Of a stretch of 22,368 nucleotides of DNA, positions 15,168 to 21,010 are shown piece by piece. The position numbers and the translations under genes are program-made. This DNA comes from a virus. Location: the IMG/VR virus record IMGVR_UViG_3300037349_000064, positions 1 to 22,368 of that record; one strand, written 5' to 3'. Below the pieces are notes generated by a model. It was not told the origin of the DNA and made no database searches. It worked only from the letters and a program-made list of their open reading frames with translations. The stretch's first letter is position 1. The number at the start of each line of letters is the position of its first letter.

Positions 15168-15743
15168 CTACCCCGCGACCTTGGCCTCGGCAGCGGCGAT
15201 TTCGGCCGTCAGCTCTTCGATCCGCGTCTTGCGGCGTTCGATGTTGGTCTGGTGGTTCTCGATCTCGGCGGCCAGGCCTTCGTCGTTCTTGGCCTTGCAT
15301 TGCTGTGCGTCGAGAATCGCCGCTTCGATGCGCTCGATCTGGATCGCGTCCTGGCCGCGGGGCCTATACTCGCCACGGCGATTGGTGTCGCCTACGTGCT
15401 TGGCGTAGCCCGAATCGAAGATCGCCTTCTTTTGCCGCTGCCACTCCAAAATCTGAACGTCCAGTTCGGCATTGGCGACCTTGGCGCGAAGCTTGGTGTC
15501 GGCCTCCTGGATCGTGAAGCGATCGATGTCGAGCGACATCTGCTTCAGATCCTTCCGCATGCCGACGATGTCATGGATCAGCTTCTGCCGCGAGGCGAAG
15601 CCCATCAGCCTGTCAAGCAGGGCGTTGACCTCGGTGTCGGTCTGCGCCGGATCGATCGCGGTCTGGAACACGACCTGGCGGTCGCCATCGACGTTCGCGG
15701 TGATCGAAACGCCGATGACGGGGACGTTGATGACTTCGGTCAT
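15168..15743 (-). CDS. Coiled-coil phage protein of unknown function (191 aa)
   Basis: The first 25 residues (TEVINVPVIGVSITANVDGD) look beta-structured. The remainder is mostly charged helix with heptad-like spacing, for example LIHDIVGMRKDLKQMSLDID, LRAKVANAELDVQILEWQRQ and the C-terminal ENHQTNIERRKTRIEELTAE, interrupted by a polar loop around GYAKHVGDTNRRGEYRPRGQ. No membrane segment or signal peptide is present. It starts one base inside the stop of the preceding gene and ends three bases before the TTG start of the adaptor gene, so it belongs to the head-to-tail block. A second scaffold-like or assembly chaperone role is possible, but nothing in the sequence decides it. Confidence 0.7.
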   Translation of the reverse strand: MTEVINVPVIGVSITANVDGDRQVVFQTAIDPAQTDTEVNALLDRLMGFASRQKLIHDIVGMRKDLKQMSLDIDRFTIQEADTKLRAKVANAELDVQILEWQRQKKAIFDSGYAKHVGDTNRRGEYRPRGQDAIQIERIEAAILDAQQCKAKNDEGLAAEIENHQTNIERRKTRIEELTAEIAAAEAKVAG

Positions 15744-16273
15744 CAGGCGGCCATTGCTTCGGCGGCGCGGCGCTGGCGCGCGGCGTTGAAGCGGCTCTGG
15801 ACGCCCTTGACGCCGCTGATCGAGGCCTCTTCGGCGCGCTGGTAGTATTCGGACAGGGACTTGCCCTGGACGACCGACTCGTGCTTCCAGCCGGCGGCCT
15901 GCATCTCACGCAGGGAATTGGCGACGTGGCGCGGGACCGTATAGGTGACGCCGTGGCTGTACTCCCTGAAGTTGACCGTCAGACCGGAGTTGCCACTGGC
16001 GCCGCGCTGGAAGGGGGCAAGGTCGAGGGTGATGCGCACCATCTCGTCGTTGGTCTGGTGGCCTGTGGTGAAGCCCTCTTCGCGCTCCAGGCGGATCGTC
16101 TCTTCGTCGATCAGCGCCTTCATGGCGTTGGCGATGCGGGTCTTGTCGACCTGGGCTCTCGCTTTCGCTCGCGCCTCCTTGACCTGATCCTTAGTCAGGA
16201 AGGGATGGTCGAAGTTTTCTTCGGGGTCGTCCCCAATCAGATCCTCGCCGATCAGGTCTTCGTCTTCAGCCAC
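15743..16273 (-). CDS. Conserved-looking phage protein of unknown function (176 aa)
   Basis: I do not recognise a named family. The frame extends upstream to an ATG at 16375, but that would run through the small gene before it. The GTG at 16273 has TAGGAG 9 nt upstream and gives a sensible acidic N-terminus (AEDEDLIGEDLIGDDPEENF), so I chose it. A charged helix follows (LTKDQVKEARAKARAQVDKT), then a beta-rich core (MVRITLDLAPFQRGAS, LTVNFREYSHGVTYTVPRHV), then an alkaline helical tail ending QRRAAEAMAA. The VPRHVANSLREMQAAGW segment looks like an ordered domain rather than low complexity. The stop overlaps the next start by one base (TGATG), pointing to translational coupling and joint expression with head genes. 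A structural or assembly role is likely from position only. Confidence 0.7.
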   Translation of the reverse strand: MAEDEDLIGEDLIGDDPEENFDHPFLTKDQVKEARAKARAQVDKTRIANAMKALIDEETIRLEREEGFTTGHQTNDEMVRITLDLAPFQRGASGNSGLTVNFREYSHGVTYTVPRHVANSLREMQAAGWKHESVVQGKSLSEYYQRAEEASISGVKGVQSRFNAARQRRAAEAMAA

Positions 16274-16283
16274 AGCCGCGCTC

Positions 16284-16565
16284 CTAGGTAGTCCAAGGTC
16301 CGTTAGCGACAGTATCCTTGGAAAGGAGAATTGGCCAGCCCCTCGAATCGACAAAGACCACGTCGCCCTCGCCAACCGTCAGGAAGCCCCGGCCGGGGAC
16401 AATGAGCTTGCCGGACTTCGACAAACAGGCGCTCTCGAAGAACTGCTGGTTGGTTCCTGTGATCGCCGCCGAGATGGCGGCAATGTCGGCGTCCGCCGCA
16501 GCGTGAAAGAAGGTTACACCGGTCAGCGAGTTATTCGCGTTCGTGCCGCCAGAGAAAGTGGCCCT
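16284..16565 (-). pseudogene. Small head-type protein with apparent start-codon loss (AGG for ATG)
   Basis: A clean 93-codon frame lies between the capsid hairpin and the next gene. It reads ATFSGGTNANNSLTGVTFF and, later, GKLIVPGRGFLTVGEGDVV and DSRGWPILLS, a globular beta-rich small protein of the kind found beside capsid genes. No ATG, GTG or TTG opens it: an in-frame TAG at 16575-16577 is followed by GAT AGA CCA AGG GCC ACT. The AGG at 16563-16565 stands exactly where ATG would be expected (ATG GCC ACT is a typical phage start), with TAGGATAG as a Shine-Dalgarno at proper distance. A single T-to-G change would explain this. The coding frame is otherwise intact, so the change is recent, a sequencing error, or the gene uses a rare start such as the CTG at codon 13. 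Its stop TAG overlaps the Shine-Dalgarno (TAGGAG) of the next gene. Function is unknown; a decoration or head-completion role is a guess. Confidence 0.65.
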
Positions 16566-16592
16566 TGGTCTATCCTACAGGACGTTGAGAAG

Positions 16593-16616
16593 GGGCGCGC
16601 GGTTTGCCGCGCGCCC
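16593..16616 (-). terminator. GC-rich hairpin after the major capsid gene
   Basis: Seventeen bases after the capsid stop, the mRNA can form a perfect 10-bp stem, GGGCGCGCGG and CCGCGCGCCC, around a CAAA loop. The downstream sequence is CTTCTCAACG, which lacks a true U-run. It could be a partial terminator that keeps later genes below capsid level, or a 3' stabiliser of the capsid message. Confidence 0.6.
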
Positions 16617-16633
16617 TAACTGAACGCCTCGTC

Positions 16634-17980
16634 TTAGGTGAAGGTCGTCGAGAAGGCCGACGCCGATTCGATGCGGGCGAAGAAGGTCGTATTCTCCAGG
16701 AGCGTGCCGTAGAAGCATTTCCAGCCGACGATGCGGAGCTGGTTCAGCGGGTCGCTCTTGTCGGCCTTGTCCAGGTAGTTGAACTCGGCGTCCTTCAGAA
16801 CGACCTGGCCGTAGGCGCCGCGACCGAAGATGAAAGTCGGATAGACGGTGACGCCGGTCGCCGGGGCGGCGGGCGGGGTCTGGGTCAGGCCCAGGCCGGT
16901 GATGACCACGGTGGTCCCGGCGGCGAGCTGCACCGCCTGCCCGGCCATCGGGCCGGACAGAGGACCGGAAGCCGTCAGGCCCAGCTTGCCAGGGCTGGTC
17001 GTGGTCCCGACATAGACGTTGTAGGTGAAGCCGGCGGTGGACGGCAGGGTGACGCTGATCGAGCCGTTGGGGCCGGTCACGTTGATCGACGCCGAGACCT
17101 GATAGATGTTGCTCTCGTATTGGTTCTGCGTGTCGGACCCGGTGACAATGATGTAGTAGGTCGCGTTGGTCGCCAGGGCGCCGGACGTGCCCGCCGTGCC
17201 GTTGACCTGGGCGATCCCGGTCCAGGACGGGACCATGTTCGACTTGCACCAGCGGATCCCCGACCACTCGCCGGCCTCGTAGTTGTAGAGGCGGTTCAGG
17301 TCGGAATAGGTCCAGGCCAGGTTGACCTGGCTGTTCTGGCGGAAGTCGCCGATGACGAGGGTGTGCATGACGCCGGCATAGTGCGGCATCTGGCGGGGGT
17401 TCTCGCTGGCTCGCGAGCCGCCGGCCTCGACCGACTTCATCTCGTCGGTCATCTCATCGCCCATGTAACGTGGAGCGCCGAGGGTTTCGAGCGCCGCGTT
17501 GGTGCGGATGACGGTGGTGGTGTCGAGGACGTCGGTGGACAGCAGGGCGGCGCGGGAGCCGCGGCTGTTCACATAGTTGACCTGGGTGCCGGCCAGGAGA
17601 GCGACGAAGGTGTTGCGCTCCAGGGTTTCCGACATCTGAAGGCTGATCAGCTCGATCGCCTTCTTGAAGAGCGGGTGCTTGATCGTCAGTTCGGCGACGT
17701 CGGTGATCGTCACCTTGTCACCCCACTGGAGCGCCGTGACCGAGACCGTCGAGATGGTCATGGTCTCGCCGATCGGCGGAACGCCTTCGGACAGCGGCGC
17801 GAAGGGCAGAACGATCCGGTTGTAGCGGACGGCGGTGTAGGTCGTGCCTCGACCTTCGTCCAGACTCAGTGGGTCGCCGAACTGATAGACCACAAGCTGG
17901 CGGCGTGCCAGCGGCAAGGTCTCATCGGCGATGTAGTTCTCGATGTCCGCCGAAAAGCTTGGAGCGGTATTGACTGCCAC
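16634..17980 (-). CDS. Major capsid protein, N4-gp56 family type, with inserted Ig-like domain
   Basis: This is the 448-aa shell protein, expected to adopt the HK97 fold. The N-terminal part (SLDEGRGTTYTAVRYNRIVLPF, then VSVTALQWGDKVTITDVAEL, then HPLFKKAIELISLQMSETLER) and the C-terminal part (YPTFIFGRGAYGQVVLKDAEF, then DPLNQLRIVGWKCFYGTLL and FFARIESAS) match the pattern I know for N4-gp56-type capsids. Between them, at about residues 252-380, sits an extra Ser/Thr/Gly-rich beta region (ATYYIIVTGSDTQNQYESNI, FTYNVYVGTTTSPGKLGL) that looks like an Ig or fibronectin-type fold and would be displayed on the capsid surface. The start codon is GTG at 17980, chosen because GGGAGA lies 5-6 nt upstream and the product begins MAVNTAPSF. 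A strong GC hairpin follows the stop. Confidence 0.88.
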   Translation of the reverse strand: MAVNTAPSFSADIENYIADETLPLARRQLVVYQFGDPLSLDEGRGTTYTAVRYNRIVLPFAPLSEGVPPIGETMTISTVSVTALQWGDKVTITDVAELTIKHPLFKKAIELISLQMSETLERNTFVALLAGTQVNYVNSRGSRAALLSTDVLDTTTVIRTNAALETLGAPRYMGDEMTDEMKSVEAGGSRASENPRQMPHYAGVMHTLVIGDFRQNSQVNLAWTYSDLNRLYNYEAGEWSGIRWCKSNMVPSWTGIAQVNGTAGTSGALATNATYYIIVTGSDTQNQYESNIYQVSASINVTGPNGSISVTLPSTAGFTYNVYVGTTTSPGKLGLTASGPLSGPMAGQAVQLAAGTTVVITGLGLTQTPPAAPATGVTVYPTFIFGRGAYGQVVLKDAEFNYLDKADKSDPLNQLRIVGWKCFYGTLLENTTFFARIESASAFSTTFT

Positions 17981-17984
17981 GGTA

Positions 17985-18005
17985 GTCTCCCTTGTTCGGG
18001 GAGAC
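17985..18005 (-). promoter_or_regulatory. Hairpin enclosing the capsid gene's Shine-Dalgarno
   Basis: In the mRNA, GTCTCCC pairs perfectly with GGGAGAC across a 7-nt loop (CGAACAA). The 3' arm GGGAGAC is the ribosome binding site of the major capsid gene, whose GTG start lies 4 nt after the stem. The fold would bury the Shine-Dalgarno, so it may tune capsid translation, or act as a 5' stabilising structure. The stem is seen in sequence; the regulatory role is inference. Confidence 0.5.
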
Positions 18006-18020
18006 CCTATGGCCGCCCCG

Positions 18021-18785
18021 TCAGAACTTCATCCCTTCAAGGCGCTTGCGGCGCGCCTCGACCTCACTCAGGTTCCGGCGATCGCCGGTCTGAACATCGC
18101 TTCGCCCGCCACTCGGCCGGGCCGCATTGCGCGCCGTCCCTGGCGCGGCCGCGGCCGCCTGCCGCTGGCGGGCCTTTGGAGCCCCGGCCATGATCCGATC
18201 CCCGATAAGGTACTTGAGGATCGTTTCGCGCGGTGACGTGAGGCCCTGCTTACGCAGATTGGCGAGTTCGGTTTCGACATCGGCGGCCATCTTGGCCGCT
18301 TGCGGGTTGGTCGCGCACAGGCTTCTGAAAGCCGCGGCGTCCGCACTGTCCTTCGTACTGAACTCGACCTGAGCAAATCGGGCCTCAAATTGGTTCCTCT
18401 GTTCAACGAGCAGGAAGTCTGTCCGCTGACTCTCCGACATTGCCGCCAGGCGCCGCTGCCGTTCTTCCGCCGCTTCCCGAGTCGCATTCGGATTGACCGG
18501 CTGAGCAGACATTTGCTCAAGCTGGGCCTTCAAAGCCGCCGTTTCCGCCTTGGCTTCCGCCGCGATCCGGGTGGCTTCCGCTACGCGATTTTCACCGCGC
18601 GTGCGCCTTGGAGGTTCGGGTTGGGGGTCTGGATCGACAAGATCGTCGACTTCCAGTTCGTCGTCCTGGTCTTCCAGGTCGGGGTCCAGCTCCAGATCGA
18701 CCTCATCATCGATGTCGTCGTAGGTGGCGCCGGTGTCGGACGGTGGCGCACGGAAAACCGTGGCCATCAATTGCCGATTGAACAT
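18021..18785 (-). CDS. Probable capsid scaffolding protein
   Basis: The 254-aa product lies between the portal and the major capsid genes, the usual position of the assembly scaffold. The N-terminal 60 residues are strongly acidic (runs of D and E such as DDIDDEVDLELDPDLEDQDD). A charged helical, coiled-coil-like middle follows (RVAEATRIAAEAKAETAALKA, then AAEERQRRLAAMSESQRTDF), and the C-terminus is basic (DRRNLSEVEARRKRLEGMKF). An acidic or coiled-coil body with a basic C-terminal capsid-binding segment is the general design of phage scaffolds. The start at 18785 is supported by AGGAGA about 5 nt upstream; an internal Met at codon 7 has no comparable site. No protease motif was seen, so I do not call a fused prohead protease. 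Scaffold families diverge quickly, so the call rests on composition and context. Confidence 0.75.
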   Translation of the reverse strand: MFNRQLMATVFRAPPSDTGATYDDIDDEVDLELDPDLEDQDDELEVDDLVDPDPQPEPPRRTRGENRVAEATRIAAEAKAETAALKAQLEQMSAQPVNPNATREAAEERQRRLAAMSESQRTDFLLVEQRNQFEARFAQVEFSTKDSADAAAFRSLCATNPQAAKMAADVETELANLRKQGLTSPRETILKYLIGDRIMAGAPKARQRQAAAAAPGTARNAARPSGGRSDVQTGDRRNLSEVEARRKRLEGMKF

Positions 18786-18848
18786 CTACTTCTCCTGGTC
18801 GGTAACGCCGACAAATCGGGGTGGCGACTATCGGCCGCCAGTCGAAGA

Positions 18849-18881
18849 CCTATATTGGCCATAGGAATTGAGACTTGTCAA
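18849..18881 (-). promoter_or_regulatory. Candidate promoter ahead of scaffold and capsid genes
   Basis: The 98-base gap between portal and scaffold genes is locally AT-rich. On the minus strand it contains a perfect TTGACA (18876-18881) overlapping the region just after the portal stop. A TATAGG lies at 18849-18854, but the 21-nt spacing is longer than the optimal 17 nt. The intermediate GCCAATAT could instead serve as a host-type -10 element. A promoter here would raise expression of scaffold and capsid relative to portal. This is a pattern match only. Confidence 0.35.
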
Positions 18882-18883
18882 AG

Positions 18884-21010
18884 TCACATCTTCCTTGGCA
18901 TTCCGACCGCGCCAGCCGCCGGCATTTGATCCTGGTGTATGGCCCCTGGCGGTTGGTCATTCTTGACCTGCCCGGTCGGCTGGGCGCCGGCCTGCGGTCC
19001 CTGCCCTCCACCTCCACCCGGCGCGCCCGGCGCCTGCTTCATCTGCATGTCGGCCTTGGCCTGCATCTGCTTCTGGTGGCGCTGGATATGCTCCCTGGCG
19101 TGCTGGGCGATGATCGGGTCGTGGTCCTGGGCGTAGGGCATATGCGCCTGGATATGGGCGATGTCGTCGTCGCCGAAGTGGACCTTCACCTCGAATCCGT
19201 TCAACAGCATCTGGTTTTCGGTCTCGGGGTCGACCGTGACCATCGACTTCTTCTTGAAGATCAGCGGGCCAAGGCGAGGACCGAACACGTCTTCGACCTG
19301 GGAGACCATCAGCGGCGAGATGTCGAACTCATAGTCGGGATACATCTGCGGCGGAATCTTGATCATGGTCGCCACGACGGCGGTCTGCTGCTGGAGCCGG
19401 GCGGCGTTGCGCGCCGCCTCCACCCCGTACCAGCGGAAATCGTAGCGGTCGCCAATCTGGATTGGCTCTATGCGCTCCATGTTGGCGCGCAGACCCATCT
19501 CGCCAAACTTCTTGATCGTGATGGCTTCGTCGCGGAACTGGTGGTCGTACCAGGCCCAGCGCAGAAGCAGGGGTGAATAAATGCCTTCTTCCTGGATCGT
19601 CACCGCATCGGCGGTGGTCAGAATATCGACCTGCTGTTCGGTGGCGATCTCGGCCTGGTTGCGCTTCTTCTGGCCAGTGCCTTGCGGAACCATGGCCGGG
19701 TTGACGCCGAGCGATTGGAATATCTGCTCCTTGATCGCCGCGGTGCGTTCGATCGAGGTCCGCCACAACTCGGGGAACTGGAGAATCTTGGTGTCGTTGG
19801 GGCTGGTCGACCACACCGCGCCCAGCCCGTAGATCATCGTTTCGATCCGAGGGTTCTTCAGGGGGTCGGTCAGGATCGGCGGCATGGCCGAGAAGTGCGA
19901 CGTGTCCGCACCTTCGTTGATCGTGTCGTTGGCGAAGATCTGAAGGCTCAGGACATTGGAGACCGGGGGCTTGCCCTTGAACACCCCGGCGACCTTCTCC
20001 ACCGGCGCCGAGATGAGCGGCACAAGATCGGACCAGTAGGGGCAGAGCTTGCATCCCAGGATCTGGTTCTCACCGCCGAAGCGGGCGACACAGAGCCGCA
20101 GATCGCCGTCGACCTTCAGCCGGGTCCAGGTCTCATATCCCAGGACGTGCTTGCCACCAGCCTTGATCCCGGCCGCCTTGGCCTGGTCCTTCTTGGTGTT
20201 CTGCCGGGTGTTGGGCTGGCTGTTCTGCGCCGTCATTTCCTCCAGCAGTTTCTCGCCGGCCGACTTGGAGACATCGCCCTCCTTGATCATTCGGCGGATG
20301 GCGGCCTTGGACCACCGCCGTTGGATCGTCACCGACCCGCCGGCCTCCAGGGCTTCCTCGATAGAGTCGGACGTGGCCGGCAGGATCAGCACATCGACAT
20401 CGGGGATCAGCTCGACGTATGGCAAGCCCTCCTTGACCTTCTCCTCAACCATGGTGTCGATGGGCTCACCACCGGGCATGTCAGGATCGACTTCCATGCC
20501 GTCGACCACGACAGGCCGCTGCTCGCGGCGGGCGGTGAATCGTTCGGTGGTCCGCCAGCCGGTGTAGATGGTATACTGACCTTCGCAGTCGCCGCTGACG
20601 GTCAGGGGCGCCGCGACCTGGGTCCGCAACTTGGTCTTGCGGATATAGTGCTCCAGCAGCGACGTGATCCCAGTCGGCGGGTCAGCCTCGCCGGTCACGA
20701 CCTCGACGTAGCGGCCATTCTGGGGGAAGAGCTGGTTGACAAACCGGGTCTTGCGGGCGTTCACCGCGTCGTTGACAATCGGCACGAAGATTTGCGAATT
20801 GCCGCTGTAGTACTGGTTGTCACTCAGGATCGAGTTGTACGCATCCCAATTGTCGGCGATCTCATTGGACCGGCGGCGCTGATCGTCGAAGCCCTTGTTG
20901 ACCGAGTCGTAGAGATCTTTCAGCTTCTCCCACATCTCCTTGCGGCCCGAAAGCTCTTTGGACCGGCTGGTAAGCTTGCCGTCCTCGATCTCTTCCTCTT
21001 CGGGGTCCAT
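18884..21010 (-). CDS. Portal protein (head-tail connector ring)
   Basis: The 708-aa product has the size and position of a podovirus portal, the dodecameric ring through which DNA is packaged and ejected. It begins one base after the terminase stop, the usual terL-portal order. The N-terminal third holds SQIFVPIVNDAVNARKTRF followed by VNQLFPQNGRYVEV, a stretch I associate with portals of this podovirus type. A helical mid-region follows, with QSLGVNPAMVPQGTGQKKRN and the helix QAEIATEQQVDILTTADAV, resembling the long stem and crown helices of portals. The C-terminus (about residue 640 onward) is Gln-, Gly- and Pro-rich low-complexity sequence, as in many portal barrels or tails. The start ATG at 21010 has a GAGG about 8 nt upstream inside the end of terL, which suggests coupled translation. 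I could not assign a specific Pfam family. Confidence 0.87.
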   Translation of the reverse strand: MDPEEEEIEDGKLTSRSKELSGRKEMWEKLKDLYDSVNKGFDDQRRRSNEIADNWDAYNSILSDNQYYSGNSQIFVPIVNDAVNARKTRFVNQLFPQNGRYVEVVTGEADPPTGITSLLEHYIRKTKLRTQVAAPLTVSGDCEGQYTIYTGWRTTERFTARREQRPVVVDGMEVDPDMPGGEPIDTMVEEKVKEGLPYVELIPDVDVLILPATSDSIEEALEAGGSVTIQRRWSKAAIRRMIKEGDVSKSAGEKLLEEMTAQNSQPNTRQNTKKDQAKAAGIKAGGKHVLGYETWTRLKVDGDLRLCVARFGGENQILGCKLCPYWSDLVPLISAPVEKVAGVFKGKPPVSNVLSLQIFANDTINEGADTSHFSAMPPILTDPLKNPRIETMIYGLGAVWSTSPNDTKILQFPELWRTSIERTAAIKEQIFQSLGVNPAMVPQGTGQKKRNQAEIATEQQVDILTTADAVTIQEEGIYSPLLLRWAWYDHQFRDEAITIKKFGEMGLRANMERIEPIQIGDRYDFRWYGVEAARNAARLQQQTAVVATMIKIPPQMYPDYEFDISPLMVSQVEDVFGPRLGPLIFKKKSMVTVDPETENQMLLNGFEVKVHFGDDDIAHIQAHMPYAQDHDPIIAQHAREHIQRHQKQMQAKADMQMKQAPGAPGGGGGQGPQAGAQPTGQVKNDQPPGAIHQDQMPAAGAVGMPRKM

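Noticed and set aside
16274-16375. Upstream extension of the 176-aa gene to an ATG at 16375
   Set aside because: The extension runs through the 93-codon small gene in another frame, and the GTG at 16273 has a good Shine-Dalgarno.
16604-18193. 529-aa open frame on the plus strand
   Set aside because: It lies antisense to the capsid gene and the scaffold end, has low-complexity His/Arg/Gly composition and no recognisable fold, and is explained by GC-rich codon usage of the genes on the other strand.
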